From JAFCUW01 sp049898325 (GTDB lineage: Bacteria; Pseudomonadota; Gammaproteobacteria; Burkholderiales; Burkholderiaceae_D), in the NCBI RefSeq assembly GCF_049898325.1, contig NZ_JAFCXL010000021.1:26919-90918 (forward strand): 64,000 nt of DNA, in the 5' to 3' direction. Both the position numbers and the translations under genes were made by a program. Of the stretch, positions 1-9,154 are shown piece by piece. The notes beneath the pieces are model-generated. The model did no database searches. It saw only the letters and a program-made list of their open reading frames with translations, and had not been told where the DNA came from. Each line of letters opens with the position of its first letter. Within the stretch, counting starts at the first letter, position 1.

Positions 1-553
1 CGGCGACATAGGCTTTGCGGGCCTCGTCGAGCTTGTTCTGTGCGACCAGGATATCGCCCTTGCGGTCGGCCACGGCAGGGGCAAATTGTGGCAGGAAATC
101 GCCTGCCAGCAGTTTCAGGCCTTCCTCGTAGGCTTTTTCGTCGAGCAAGATGCCGGCGATGCGCAGGCGGGCGATCGACTTGACTTCGTCGTTGCCGTGC
201 TCGGCGGCCCATTGCAGCTGCGCCTTGGCCGTTTTGAGGTCATTGGCGGCGAACGCCGACTTGGCCGCCACCAGCGCGGCCATCGGCGCGTAGGCGGTCG
301 AGCCGTACTTCGCTTCGATGTCCGCCGCCGTCTTCAAGACCTTGGCGTTGTCGGCCGCCAGCAGCGACTTCTGCAACTGGTCGAACAGCACCGAGGCCTC
401 GGCCGCCTGGTTGCGCTGGGTGTAGCGCCAGTAGTTGTAGCCGGCGTAGGCGCCCAGCAAGATGATCAGGACCCAGGTCAGCAGGTTGCCGTACTGGTTC
501 CAGAATGCTTTCAGGGAGTCGAGTTGTTCTTGTTCTTCGTGATCGTATGCCAT
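1..553 (-). CDS. yfgM: YfgM family tetratricopeptide protein (SecYEG-associated), C-terminus cut by window
   Basis: The protein starts MAYDHEEQEQLDSLKAFW, continues into one hydrophobic segment (about residues 24-40, WVLIILLGAYAGYNYW) and then an Ala-rich helical region typical of TPRs. This is the layout of YfgM, an inner-membrane protein with a periplasmic TPR domain that associates with the SecYEG translocon and periplasmic chaperones. It lies directly downstream of hisS on the same strand with a 36-bp gap, the usual betaproteobacterial order (hisS-yfgM-bamB). About 184 codons are visible; the reading frame runs off the left edge, so the C-terminus is missing. Confidence 0.85.
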   Translation of the reverse strand, partial: MAYDHEEQEQLDSLKAFWNQYGNLLTWVLIILLGAYAGYNYWRYTQRNQAAEASVLFDQLQKSLLAADNAKVLKTAADIEAKYGSTAYAPMAALVAAKSAFAANDLKTAKAQLQWAAEHGNDEVKSIARLRIAGILLDEKAYEEGLKLLAGDFLPQFAPAVADRKGDILVAQNKLDEARKAYVA

Positions 554-589
554 GGTCTTGTCGTGGGAGGTGAAGAAAATAGGGAAAAA

Positions 590-1945
590 TTAATGGTGGT
601 AATGGACGTGCTCGTGATCGTGGTCATGTCCGCCGATGACCTGGTCGACCAGGTACTCGACGACGTCATCGAAGGCCACGCTGCTCTGCTGGCTCTCGCC
701 CGCCTCGGCCCCGTCCCGTTGCATCGATTTGACGGTGGCCGTGTGATTGGCCACTTCGTCCTCGCCCAGGATGACGGCGAACGAGGCGCCGCTGCCATCG
801 GCTTTTTTCATCTGCGTTTTAAAGCTGCCGGCGCCGCTGGCGGTGGCGCAGTGGAGGATGACGTCGAGGCCGGCGTCGCGGATGCGCTCGGCCAGCACGA
901 AGGCCTGCATGCGCGCCGCCTCGCCCTGGTGCACCAGGTAGACGTCGCACAGCGAAGGCTCGTTCGGCTCGCCCACTGCCTTCATCAGCTCGATCAGGCG
1001 TTCCATGCCCATGGCGAAGCCGACGGCCGGGGTTGGCTTGCCGCCGAACATTTCGATGAGGGGATCGTAACGGCCGCCCGCGCACACGGTGCCCTGCGCG
1101 CCCAGCGCGTCGGTGACCCATTCGAACACGGTGCGGTTGTAGTAATCGATGCCGCGCACCAGGCGCGTGTTGACGGTGTACGGAATATTGTTGTGGTCGA
1201 GGATCTTCTTCAAGCCTTCGAAGTGGGCCAGCGACTCGCCTTCGATGTAGTCGAGCAGCTTGGGCGCGGCATTGACCAGCTCCTGCATGGCGGGATTCTT
1301 GGTGTCGAGAATGCGCAAGGGATTGCTGTGCAGGCGGCGCCTGGCTTCCGCGTCGAGGGTGTCGAGGTGCGCTTCGAAATAGGTAATGAGGTCGGCGCGG
1401 TGGCGCAGGCGCTCGGTGGCGTCGCCGATCGAATTGAGTTCCAGGCGAATGCCTTCCAGGCCCAGGTCATCCCACAGGCGGCGGCACAGCATGATCAGCT
1501 CGGCGTCGATGTCCGGTCCCGTGAAACCCACCGCTTCGGCGCCGAACTGGAAGAACTGGCGATAGCGTCCCCGCTGCGGCCGCTCGTGGCGGAACATCGG
1601 GCCCTTGTACCACAGGCGCTTGGGACCGTCGTAGACCAGGTTGTGTTCGAGCACGGCGCGCACGGTGCCGGCCGTGCCTTCGGGGCGCAGCGTGAGCAGG
1701 TCGCCGTTCATCGAATCGGTGAATGAATACATTTCTTTTTCGACGATGTCGGTGACGGCGCCGATGGCGCGCGCGAACAGGCCCGTCTCTTCCAGGATCG
1801 GGGTGACGATCTTCTGGTAGCCGTAGCTTTTCAGGACCGATTCCGTGGTGTTTTCCAGCAGCTCCCACAGGGGCGCGTCGGCCGGCAGGATGTCGTTCAT
1901 GCCTTTGACGGAGACGATCTTTTCAGGTTTTTTGTTATCTGACAT
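590..1945 (-). CDS. hisS: Histidine--tRNA ligase
   Basis: Class II aminoacyl-tRNA synthetase of 451 residues that charges tRNA-His in the cytoplasm. Visible motifs are the motif 2 region (RPEGTAGTVRAVLEHNL and FRHERPQRGRYRQFFQFG), the histidine-specific signature LVRGIDYYNRTVFEW, the AGGRYD loop and motif 3 (AVGFAMGMERL). The C-terminal anticodon-binding domain follows. The last 14 residues are a histidine/acid-rich tail, GGHDHDHEHVHYHH, not part of the catalytic fold. The start is 2 bp after the ispG stop, so the two are very likely co-transcribed, with yfgM downstream. Confidence 0.97.
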   Translation of the reverse strand: MSDNKKPEKIVSVKGMNDILPADAPLWELLENTTESVLKSYGYQKIVTPILEETGLFARAIGAVTDIVEKEMYSFTDSMNGDLLTLRPEGTAGTVRAVLEHNLVYDGPKRLWYKGPMFRHERPQRGRYRQFFQFGAEAVGFTGPDIDAELIMLCRRLWDDLGLEGIRLELNSIGDATERLRHRADLITYFEAHLDTLDAEARRRLHSNPLRILDTKNPAMQELVNAAPKLLDYIEGESLAHFEGLKKILDHNNIPYTVNTRLVRGIDYYNRTVFEWVTDALGAQGTVCAGGRYDPLIEMFGGKPTPAVGFAMGMERLIELMKAVGEPNEPSLCDVYLVHQGEAARMQAFVLAERIRDAGLDVILHCATASGAGSFKTQMKKADGSGASFAVILGEDEVANHTATVKSMQRDGAEAGESQQSSVAFDDVVEYLVDQVIGGHDHDHEHVHYHH

Positions 1946-1947
1946 TA

Positions 1948-3204
1948 TTATTTACCGTAATTCGTTTTCACATATTCCAGCACGATCTGCTGGAATTCCT
2001 GCACGATGTTCTCGCCGCGCAGGGTCACTTTTTTCTGGCCATCGACGAACACGGGCGCGGCCGGCGATTCGCCCGTGCCGGGCAGGCTGATGCCGATGTT
2101 GGCGTGCTTCGATTCGCCGGGACCATTGACGATGCAGCCCATCACGGCGACATTCATCGCCTCCACGCCCGGATACGATTTTTTCCATTCCGGCATCTGC
2201 TCGCGCAGGAAGGTCTGGATGTTGTCGGCGAGCTCCTGGAAGGTCGTCGAGGTGGTGCGCCCGCAACCGGGACAGGCGATCACCATGGGCGCGAATTTGC
2301 GCAGCCCCATCGTTTGCAAAATTTCCTGGCCGACGATGACCTCTTTGGTGCGGTCGCCGCCCGGCTCGGGCGTGAGCGAAATGCGGATGGTGTCGCCGAT
2401 GCCTTCCTGCAGCAGCACCGACAGCGCGGCCGTCGAGGCGACGATGCCCTTGCTGCCCATGCCCGCTTCGGTCAGGCCCAGGTGCAGCGGGTAATCGCAG
2501 CGGCGCGCCAGCTCGCGGTAGACGGCGATCAGGTCCTGCACGCCCGACACTTTACAGGACAGGATGATCTTGTCGCGCGCCAGGCCGATTTCTTCGGCGC
2601 GCACGGCGTTGTCGATGGCCGAGGTGATCAGCGCTTCGTACATCACCGCCTGCGCCGTCCACGGCAGCGCGCGGCGCGCGTTCTCGTCCATGATGCGCGC
2701 CAGCAGCGCCTGGTCGAGCGAGCCCCAGTTCACGCCGATGCGCACCGGCTTGTCGTACTGGGCCGCCACTTCAATCATCTGGGCAAACTGGCTGTCGCGC
2801 TTGGCGCCCTGGCCTACGTTGCCCGGGTTGATGCGGTATTTCGACAGCGCCCGCGCGCACTCGGGAAAGTCGCGCAACAGGGTGTGGCCGTTGTAATGGA
2901 AGTCGCCCACCAGCGGCACGTCGATCTCCATGCGGTCGAGCTGCTCGCGGATGGCCGGCACGGCCGCCGCCGCTTCCGGGCGGTCCACCGTCAGGCGCAC
3001 CAGTTCCGACCCGGCACGCGCCAGTTCCTTGATCTGGATCGCCGTGCCGATGGCGTCGGCGGTGTCCGTGTTGGTCATCGACTGCACCACCACGGGGGCG
3101 TCGCCGCCCACCCACACCTGGCGGGCGCCGTGCGACACCAGCACCTTGCGGCTGAGGCGGCGGGCCATCGGGCCGGAGGGAATCGCCATATTGGAAGAAA
3201 CCAT
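1948..3204 (-). CDS. ispG: 4-hydroxy-3-methylbut-2-en-1-yl diphosphate synthase (IspG/GcpE)
   Basis: A 418-residue enzyme of the non-mevalonate isoprenoid pathway that converts MEcPP to HMBPP with a [4Fe-4S] cluster. The N-terminal TIM-barrel region carries VVVQSMTNTDTAD, and the C-terminal cluster domain shows the conserved cysteines in CPGCGRTTS and GCIVNGPGES. Length matches the betaproteobacterial form, which has an inserted region absent from shorter E. coli-type proteins. It sits between rodZ and hisS in a same-strand run. Several in-frame methionines occur in the first 13 residues; the first ATG is used here, but the Met at residue 6 or 13 is also possible. Confidence 0.96.
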   Translation of the reverse strand: MVSSNMAIPSGPMARRLSRKVLVSHGARQVWVGGDAPVVVQSMTNTDTADAIGTAIQIKELARAGSELVRLTVDRPEAAAAVPAIREQLDRMEIDVPLVGDFHYNGHTLLRDFPECARALSKYRINPGNVGQGAKRDSQFAQMIEVAAQYDKPVRIGVNWGSLDQALLARIMDENARRALPWTAQAVMYEALITSAIDNAVRAEEIGLARDKIILSCKVSGVQDLIAVYRELARRCDYPLHLGLTEAGMGSKGIVASTAALSVLLQEGIGDTIRISLTPEPGGDRTKEVIVGQEILQTMGLRKFAPMVIACPGCGRTTSTTFQELADNIQTFLREQMPEWKKSYPGVEAMNVAVMGCIVNGPGESKHANIGISLPGTGESPAAPVFVDGQKKVTLRGENIVQEFQQIVLEYVKTNYGK

Positions 3205-3296
3205 AATATTCTGACTTTATTGCGCGCTTGGCTGCGCGGATGATGACTGGTTCAATGGGAGTGCCGGCGGCGGCCGCAGGGGCCGCCGCGCGCGGC

Positions 3297-4256
3297 TTAT
3301 TTCAGTTCGACGCGGGCGGCGCTACCCTTGTTGGCCGGCAGTTCGACGGTGGCGCCTCGCAGGGTGGCGCTGACGCCAGCGGGCTTGCCCACCACCATCG
3401 TCACCGGCTCGCTGATGTCGAACGTTTCCGTGCTGCCCGCCTTGACCAGGCGCGAAATCAGGGGCGCCCCCTTGGCGCGCTTGATCTGCAGCCAGGAGTC
3501 TTCGCGCACTGTCACCACGAGCGCATTGGCGCCGGCGACAACGGGCGCGGCGGCGGCAGCCGGTGTGGCGGCGACGACCGGCGCCACGCCGGCCGAAGGC
3601 GAATCGGGAGCGACGGCGCTCGGCGGCGGCACCGAGATCAGCGGCACCGACGGATTTTGCAGGCTGGCCGGCAGGCTCGCCGTGCTGCCCTGCGGGACCG
3701 TGACCACCAGCGGCGTGCTGGCAACGGACGCCGCGCCGATCGGCGCGGCCACCATGTTGCTGGCAGTGGCGCTGTCGGCGCGGCCCGTCAATTTTGCCAG
3801 CAGGCCGAAATGCCAGGCCGCGGCGGCGGCGCCGACCAGCACCAGCACGGCCAGGATCGGCACGATGGGCAGCGCGGCGCGCCGGCCGTGGCTGGGAAAG
3901 CGCACTTCCGAGAACGAGGCCGGCTTGTTGTGGCGCAAGTGGGTGTGGGTGGCGTCGCTGGGGCCGGGGGTGTCGAGCGAAATCCTGGCCACCAGCGGGA
4001 TCGGGTCGAGCCGGACGATCTTGGCGTAGGCGCGCACGAAACCACGCACCACGGCCGGTCCCGGCAGCGCGGCGCTGTCGCCCGCTTCGATGGCGACCAC
4101 CTGGCGCACGGCCAGCTTGAGCTGGTCGGCCACCTGCTCGACGGTCCAACCCATCGCCTGGCGCTGGGCGGCGAGAATCTGGCCCGGCGCGGCGCTGCTG
4201 TCGGCGACGCTGGCGCCGGTGCTCGTGCCTGCTTGTTCTGCCCGTTCTGAACTCAT
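3297..4256 (-). CDS. rodZ: RodZ-like helix-turn-helix membrane protein
   Basis: A 319-residue bitopic protein with RodZ architecture: a cytoplasmic Xre-type helix-turn-helix (about residues 25-95, beginning GQILAAQRQAMGWTVEQVADQL), one transmembrane segment (about 128-150), a Pro/Ala/Ser-rich periplasmic linker and a C-terminal beta domain (DUF4115: DSWLQIKRAKGAPLISRLVK). RodZ couples MreB to the elongasome and maintains rod shape. The chosen start (MSSERAEQAG) leaves a 13-bp gap after pilF; another in-frame ATG at 4277 would overlap the pilF end. Neighbours pilF and ispG give the conserved rlmN-pilF-rodZ-ispG-hisS order. A GC-rich inverted repeat lies in the 92-bp gap to ispG. Confidence 0.88.
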   Translation of the reverse strand: MSSERAEQAGTSTGASVADSSAAPGQILAAQRQAMGWTVEQVADQLKLAVRQVVAIEAGDSAALPGPAVVRGFVRAYAKIVRLDPIPLVARISLDTPGPSDATHTHLRHNKPASFSEVRFPSHGRRAALPIVPILAVLVLVGAAAAAWHFGLLAKLTGRADSATASNMVAAPIGAASVASTPLVVTVPQGSTASLPASLQNPSVPLISVPPPSAVAPDSPSAGVAPVVAATPAAAAAPVVAGANALVVTVREDSWLQIKRAKGAPLISRLVKAGSTETFDISEPVTMVVGKPAGVSATLRGATVELPANKGSAARVELK

Positions 4257-4269
4257 GCTGTTTCCTGTC

Positions 4270-5085
4270 TCATTCATCAAATGCACCGCGCTGCAACGCT
4301 GCAAACTCGGTCGAGCCGGGATGGTGGCGGCGCAGCAAAGTTGCCATGCTCGCCTCCGATTCCTTGTCGCCCAGGCGGCGGTCGATCCGCACGGCCAGCC
4401 ACAGGATATCGGCGCCCAGGTCGTCGAGCTTGGCAGTGGTCTTGACGCGGTTGATAAAAAACCCGGCGCGCTGGTAGTCGCGCCGCTCGAAATAAACCCG
4501 CGCCAGATAGGCGTTGGTGGCAGGATGATCGGGCTCCAGACGCAAGGCGTCAAGCAGATAGCGTTCAGCGGCGGCGTATTGCTTGAGGCGGATGCTGCAG
4601 GCGCCCGCATTTTGCATGGCCTTGAACGGCGACTGGTAGGCCGGATTGCGGATCGCCGCGTCATAGTAGCCGATCGCCTCGACGCCGCGGCCGTTCTGGC
4701 ACAGGAAGCCGCCGTAGTTATTGCTCAGCTCCGGATTGTTGGGCGACAGGCGCAGGGCCCGCTGATAACTTTCATCGGCCAGTTTCAGCTCGCCCAGCTG
4801 GCCGTAGATCAGGGCGCGCACGCCGTAGGCATCGGCGAAGGCGGGATTGATGACGATGGCCTGCTTGACTTCGTCGAGCGCCACTTCGAGCTTGCCGTCC
4901 TGAAAATAGCCGACCGCCAGTTGCAGGCGGATCGAGGCGCGTTTTTCCACGCTGGTCTGGTCGGACGCGGTCTTGATGTCGGCCGAGTCGTTGCCGCCAT
5001 TGGCCGCGCGCGTGCCGCCGCCGGCGCAAGCGCCCAGCAGCAGGGCCAGCCATGCCAGCCCGATCACGCGCGCGAGGGGGCCCAT
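4270..5085 (-). CDS. pilF: Type IV pilus biogenesis/stability lipoprotein PilF (PilW)
   Basis: A 271-residue lipoprotein. The N-terminal signal ends in the lipobox LGAC with the lipidated Cys at residue 20, followed by a low-complexity spacer and a run of TPR units (for example AIVINPAFADAYGVRALIY and RALRLSPNNPELSNNYGGFL). This is the PilF/PilW pilotin family, which sits in the outer membrane and assists PilQ secretin assembly. The start overlaps the rlmN stop by one base (TGATG), indicating translational coupling. No other pilus gene is in the window; the rlmN-pilF-rodZ linkage is common in beta- and gammaproteobacteria. Confidence 0.9.
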   Translation of the reverse strand: MGPLARVIGLAWLALLLGACAGGGTRAANGGNDSADIKTASDQTSVEKRASIRLQLAVGYFQDGKLEVALDEVKQAIVINPAFADAYGVRALIYGQLGELKLADESYQRALRLSPNNPELSNNYGGFLCQNGRGVEAIGYYDAAIRNPAYQSPFKAMQNAGACSIRLKQYAAAERYLLDALRLEPDHPATNAYLARVYFERRDYQRAGFFINRVKTTAKLDDLGADILWLAVRIDRRLGDKESEASMATLLRRHHPGSTEFAALQRGAFDE

Positions 5086-6254
5086 CAGGAAGCGATCTCC
5101 ACGATGCGGCCGAAGTTGGCGCCGTACTTGTTTTTGTACTCGTCCATTTTTTCCATGCGCTCCTGCACCCGGGTGCGGTCCTGCACTTCGCCGGCCAGCT
5201 GGCCGCAGGCGGCATCGATGTCGTCGCCGCGCGTCTTGCGGATGGTGGTGACGAGGCCGCCATCGAGCAGGATCTGGGCGAAGGCCTTGATGCGCGGATT
5301 TTTCGAGCGCAACAGGCCCGATTCCGGGAAGGGGTTGAAGGGGATCAGGTTGAACTTGCACGACACCCCGACCACCGGGTCGTTCACCAGCGCCAGCAGT
5401 TCGCGCGCGTTCTCGTCGCTGTCGTTGACGCCGTCGAGCATGCAGTACTCGAACGTGATGAAGTCGCGCGGGGCGTACGCCAGGTAGCGCTTGCAGGCGG
5501 CCATCAGTTCGCGCAGCGGGTATTTCTTGTTCAGCGGCACCAGGCCGTCGCGCAGCGCGTCGTTCGAGGCGTGCAGCGACACCGCCAGCGCCACCGGCAC
5601 TTCTTGCGCCAGCTTGTCGATCATGGGCACCACGCCCGAGGTGGACAGGGTCACGCGGCGGCGCGACAAGCCGTAGGCGTTGTCGTCGAGCATGAGTTTC
5701 AAGGCGGTGGTGGTCGGCTCGAAGTTCAGCAGCGGCTCGCCCATGCCCATCATGACGACGTTGGTGATCTGGCGTTCGCCTTTCGGGCCCGGCTCGATGC
5801 CCTTGGTACGGCGCAGCTCGAATTCGGCCATCCACAGCTGGCCAATGATTTCGGCCACGCTCAGGTTGCGGTTAAAACCCTGCTTGCCCGTCGAGCAGAA
5901 GCGGCAATTGACGGCGCAACCGGCCTGGGTGGAGATGCACAGGGTGCCGCGGTTTTCTTCCGGGATGAACACGGTTTCGACGGCGTTGCCGTTGCCGACG
6001 TCGACCAGCCACTTGCGCGTGCCGTCCGTCGAGGTGTTGTCGCTGATGATGGCGGGCGCGCGGATTTCCGCGCGCGTGCGCAGCTTGTCGCGCAGCGACT
6101 TGGCCAGGTCGGTCATGCTGTCGAAATCGCTGGCGCCGAACTGGTGTATCCAGCGCTGCAACTGCTTGGCGCGAAACGGCTTCTCCCCCAACTCGGCGCA
6201 GTAAGCGACTAGTTGCGCAGGATCAAAATCCAGCAAGTTGGTGAGTGTGGTCAT
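5085..6254 (-). CDS. rlmN: Dual-specificity 23S rRNA A2503 / tRNA A37 C2-methyltransferase
   Basis: A 389-residue radical-SAM methyltransferase that makes 2-methyladenosine in 23S rRNA and some tRNAs. The radical-SAM motif reads CAVNCRFC, the SAM-binding stretch is NVVMMGMGEPLLN, and the C-terminal catalytic cysteine lies in FEYCMLDGVND. Length and motif spacing match RlmN. It begins the rlmN-pilF-rodZ-ispG-hisS-yfgM run, separated from upstream ndk by an apparent terminator. Confidence 0.97.
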   Translation of the reverse strand: MTTLTNLLDFDPAQLVAYCAELGEKPFRAKQLQRWIHQFGASDFDSMTDLAKSLRDKLRTRAEIRAPAIISDNTSTDGTRKWLVDVGNGNAVETVFIPEENRGTLCISTQAGCAVNCRFCSTGKQGFNRNLSVAEIIGQLWMAEFELRRTKGIEPGPKGERQITNVVMMGMGEPLLNFEPTTTALKLMLDDNAYGLSRRRVTLSTSGVVPMIDKLAQEVPVALAVSLHASNDALRDGLVPLNKKYPLRELMAACKRYLAYAPRDFITFEYCMLDGVNDSDENARELLALVNDPVVGVSCKFNLIPFNPFPESGLLRSKNPRIKAFAQILLDGGLVTTIRKTRGDDIDAACGQLAGEVQDRTRVQERMEKMDEYKNKYGANFGRIVEIAS

Positions 6255-6266
6255 ATTCTGTATTCC

Positions 6267-6295
6267 AAAAAGCCGCTCCCGCGCGCATGAGCGGC
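6267..6295 (-). terminator. Rho-independent terminator after ndk
   Basis: On the minus strand, GCCGCTC pairs with GAGCGGC across a 10-nt loop and is followed by five T residues. It lies between the ndk stop and the rlmN start and would end the ndk transcript. Confidence 0.7.
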
Positions 6296-6324
6296 GGCGA
6301 ACGGCGGGTGTGACGGTGTAACGA

Positions 6325-6738
6325 TTACTTTACTTCTGGGAAGAAGTAAGCGATTTCAACTTTTGCAGCGTCGACAGCGTCCGAACCATGGACGGCGTTG
6401 GCATCGATCGAATCGGCGAAGTCGGCGCGGATGGTGCCCGGCTCAGCTTTTTTCGGATCGGTAGCGCCCATCAGGTCGCGGTGGGCCAGGACGGCGTTTT
6501 CGCCTTCCAGGGCCTGGATCATGACAGGGCCGGACACCATGAAGTCGACCAGGTCCTTGAAGAAGCCGCGCTCTTTGTGGGCAGCGTAGAAGCCTTCAGC
6601 CTGTTCGCGCGACAGTTGGGTCATGCGAGCTGCGACGATCTTCAGGCCAGCATTTTCAAAGCGGCTGTAGATTTGGCCGATGACGTTTTTCGCCACTGCG
6701 TCTGGTTTGATGATCGACAGGGTGCGTTCGATTGCCAT
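6325..6738 (-). CDS. ndk: Nucleoside diphosphate kinase
   Basis: A 137-residue cytosolic enzyme that transfers the gamma-phosphate from ATP to NDPs through a phospho-histidine. The N-terminus MAIERTLSIIKPDAVAKN and the active-site stretch NAVHGSD (His117) are both present. The ATG at 6738 is preferred because it gives the canonical N-terminus and has GGAG upstream; an in-frame upstream extension lacks family similarity. It is followed by its own terminator, so it is probably a single-gene unit upstream of rlmN. Confidence 0.97.
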   Translation of the reverse strand: MAIERTLSIIKPDAVAKNVIGQIYSRFENAGLKIVAARMTQLSREQAEGFYAAHKERGFFKDLVDFMVSGPVMIQALEGENAVLAHRDLMGATDPKKAEPGTIRADFADSIDANAVHGSDAVDAAKVEIAYFFPEVK

Positions 6739-6948
6739 TTGTAAAAACTCCAATAAAAAGAAAGGTTTAAATCGAGAAATAAAGTACTCAATCAACCTTT
6801 GATTTTACCATAGATGCCCCAGTTGACCTAGATCGCGCCGGCTGGCCCTGGCAGGCTGGCCCGCCGGCGCGGGAAATCCCGTCAAACCACGAATTCTCCA
6901 CGTCGTGCTATGCTTTACGTATAGGCTCATTTACCAACTGGAGGCACC

Positions 6949-7632
6949 ATGATACCCACTATGCAAAGCTTTGATGTCGCGTCCAGCGGCCAGGCAGTGC
7001 GCCATCGCGTGCTGCGCAACACTTACTGGCTGCTGGCCCTGTCGATGATTCCGACCGTGCTGGGCGCGGTCGTCGGCGTGCAGCTGCACCTGGCAATGCC
7101 AGGCGGCATGATGGGCATGCTGGCTTTCCTGGCGATCGCCTTTGGCTTTATCTGGGGCATCGAAAAAACCAAGGACAGCGCCGTCGGCGTGTTCGTGCTG
7201 CTGGGTTTTACCTTCTTCATGGGTTTGATGCTCACGCCCATCCTGACCCGCACCCTGGGTTTCAGCAACGGCGGTACCCTGATCATGACGGCCTTCGGCG
7301 GCACCGCCTGCATCTTCGCCGTCATGGCAAGCTGGGCCACAGTGTCGAAGCGCGATTTCTCCATGATGGGCAAATGGCTGTTCGCCGGCGTCATCATGCT
7401 GATCCTGGCTTCGGTCGCCAACATCTTCCTGGGCCTGTCGGCGCTGGCGATGACGATCTCGGTACTGGCCATCGGCATCTTCTCGGCCTTCATCCTGTAT
7501 GACGTCCAGCGCATCATCAACGGCGGCGAGACCAACTACATCAGCGCCACCCTGTCGATTTATCTCGATGTGTACAACATCTTCACCAGCCTGCTTTCCT
7601 TGCTGGGCATCGGTGGCGGCAGCCGCGATTGA
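6949..7632 (+). CDS. Bax inhibitor-1/YccA family membrane protein
   Basis: A 227-residue integral membrane protein with about seven hydrophobic helices, for example YWLLALSMIPTVLGAVVG, GVFVLLGFTFFMGLMLTPIL and MLILASVANIFLGLSALAM. The late segment FILYDVQRIINGGETNYISATLS carries the Asp and basic residues conserved in the BI-1/YccA family. YccA is an FtsH substrate and modulator, and other members act as proton-dependent calcium leak channels; the exact role here is not known. An AGGC-type ribosome-binding site (TGGAGGC) precedes the ATG. It is divergent from ndk and followed by a strong bidirectional terminator. Confidence 0.93.
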   Translation: MIPTMQSFDVASSGQAVRHRVLRNTYWLLALSMIPTVLGAVVGVQLHLAMPGGMMGMLAFLAIAFGFIWGIEKTKDSAVGVFVLLGFTFFMGLMLTPILTRTLGFSNGGTLIMTAFGGTACIFAVMASWATVSKRDFSMMGKWLFAGVIMLILASVANIFLGLSALAMTISVLAIGIFSAFILYDVQRIINGGETNYISATLSIYLDVYNIFTSLLSLLGIGGGSRD

Positions 7633-7651
7633 TCACGGCAATGCGCTTGCT

Positions 7652-7681
7652 AAAAAGCCGACCGCGAGGTCGGCTTTTTTT
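7652..7681. terminator. Bidirectional intrinsic terminator between the BI-1 gene and rlmD
   Basis: AAAAAGCCGACC and GGTCGGCTTTTT form a perfect stem around a short GCGA loop, with an A-tract on one side and a T-tract on the other. It can terminate both convergent genes. Confidence 0.9.
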
Positions 7682-7717
7682 ATGCCCTTGTCCCGTCCGG
7701 GTATCGCGTCCCCGCCA

Positions 7718-9067
7718 TCAGGCCGGGGCCGCCAGCTCGAACACCGCCATCGACTCCACGTGCGAGGTATGGGGGAACATATTGACCACCCCCGCCTTCT
7801 TGAGCACGTAACCGGCCTGGTGCGTCAGAATGCCCGCGTCGCGCGCCAGCGTGGACGGACTGCACGAGACGTAGACGATTTTTTCCGGCAGCAGGTCCGG
7901 CCGCGCCAGCTTGAGCCCTGCCAGCGCTTCGGCCAGCGCCATCGCGCCGTCGCGGGGCGGATCGATCAGCATGCGATCGAATTTGCCCAGCGCAATCAAA
8001 TCCTCGGTGCTGACGTCGAACAGGTTGCGCGTCTCGAAATGGGTCTTGCCGTCCAGGCCGTTGGCCCTGGCATTCTCCAGCGCCCGCTCGGTCAGCGCCG
8101 TGCTGCCCTCGATGCCGACAACCTCGCGCGCCAGCGTAGCCAGCGGCAAGGTGAAATTGCCCAGGCCGCAGAACAGGTCGGCCACCCGGTGCTGGGGCCG
8201 GACGTCGAGCAGGCGCAGCGCCGTGCCCACCAGCACGCGGTTGATCTGGTGATTGACCTGGGTAAAGTCAGTGGGCTTGAACGGCATGTTGACGCCGAAT
8301 TCGGGCAAGGTGTAGTACAGCGGCTTGTCCAGCGGATAGAACGGCGCGGCCGTCTCCGGTCCCTTCGTTTGTAGCCAGAACTGGATCTCCCACTGGTCGG
8401 CAAACGCTTCGAGCAGGACCTTGTCGGCACGACTGAGCGGCGCCATGACGCGCAGCACCAGCACCGTCAGGCCCTCGCCGATCGCCACTTCGATCTGCGG
8501 CACCTGGTCGTAAATCGACAGTGCGCCGATCAGCGCGCGCAGGGGCAGCAGCATGGCGGCGACGTGCTTGGGCAGGATCAGGCAGGTGCTGATGTCGGCC
8601 ACGAAGGCCGAGCGTTTCTCGTGAAAGCCCACCAGCACGGTGTCCTTCTTGGCCACGTGGCGCACCGACAGGCGCGCCCGGAAGCGGTAGCCCCAGGTGG
8701 GGCCATGCATGGGGCGCATGATGTTGTCGGATTTGACCTTGCTGATGTGCCAAAGATTGTCTTCAAGCACACGCTGCTTCATCGCCACCTGGGCCGTCGG
8801 CTCCAGGTGCTGCATCGAGCAGCCGCCGCAGTAGTCAAAATGGGGGCACGGTGGCGTCACCCGCATCGACGACGGCTTGTGCAGCGCCGTCATGCGCGCC
8901 GCCTCCCAGTTCTTTTTCTTCTTGAAGCTCAAAAAACTGACCCGTTCGCCGGGCAAGGCGCCTTCAACAAAAATCACCTTGCCGGACGAGCCGTCCTCAT
9001 TGATCAGGTGGCCGACGCCGCGGGCGTCCATGTCGAGGGAAGTGATGTCGATCTGGGTATCTGGCAT
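7718..9067 (-). CDS. rlmD: 23S rRNA (uracil1939-C5)-methyltransferase RlmD
   Basis: A 449-residue SAM-dependent RNA methyltransferase. It has an N-terminal TRAM-like domain, a [4Fe-4S] cysteine set (CPHFDYCGGCSMQHL), the SAM motif DLFCGLGNFTLPLA, the DPPRDGA catalytic loop and the nucleophile region YVSCSPSTLARD. These define the TrmA/RlmD family; the iron-sulfur cysteines and length favour RlmD over TrmA. It is convergent with the BI-1 gene and 87 bp downstream of rpoS on the same strand. Confidence 0.94.
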   Translation of the reverse strand: MPDTQIDITSLDMDARGVGHLINEDGSSGKVIFVEGALPGERVSFLSFKKKKNWEAARMTALHKPSSMRVTPPCPHFDYCGGCSMQHLEPTAQVAMKQRVLEDNLWHISKVKSDNIMRPMHGPTWGYRFRARLSVRHVAKKDTVLVGFHEKRSAFVADISTCLILPKHVAAMLLPLRALIGALSIYDQVPQIEVAIGEGLTVLVLRVMAPLSRADKVLLEAFADQWEIQFWLQTKGPETAAPFYPLDKPLYYTLPEFGVNMPFKPTDFTQVNHQINRVLVGTALRLLDVRPQHRVADLFCGLGNFTLPLATLAREVVGIEGSTALTERALENARANGLDGKTHFETRNLFDVSTEDLIALGKFDRMLIDPPRDGAMALAEALAGLKLARPDLLPEKIVYVSCSPSTLARDAGILTHQAGYVLKKAGVVNMFPHTSHVESMAVFELAAPA

Positions 9068-9154
9068 AGAAGAGCGCGGCAGGGGTTGATGCCGGCCAAG
9101 GGACGTTGATGGGTTCAGGAAAACTGCGGACGCGGGCCATGCAGCCCGCGCGCA

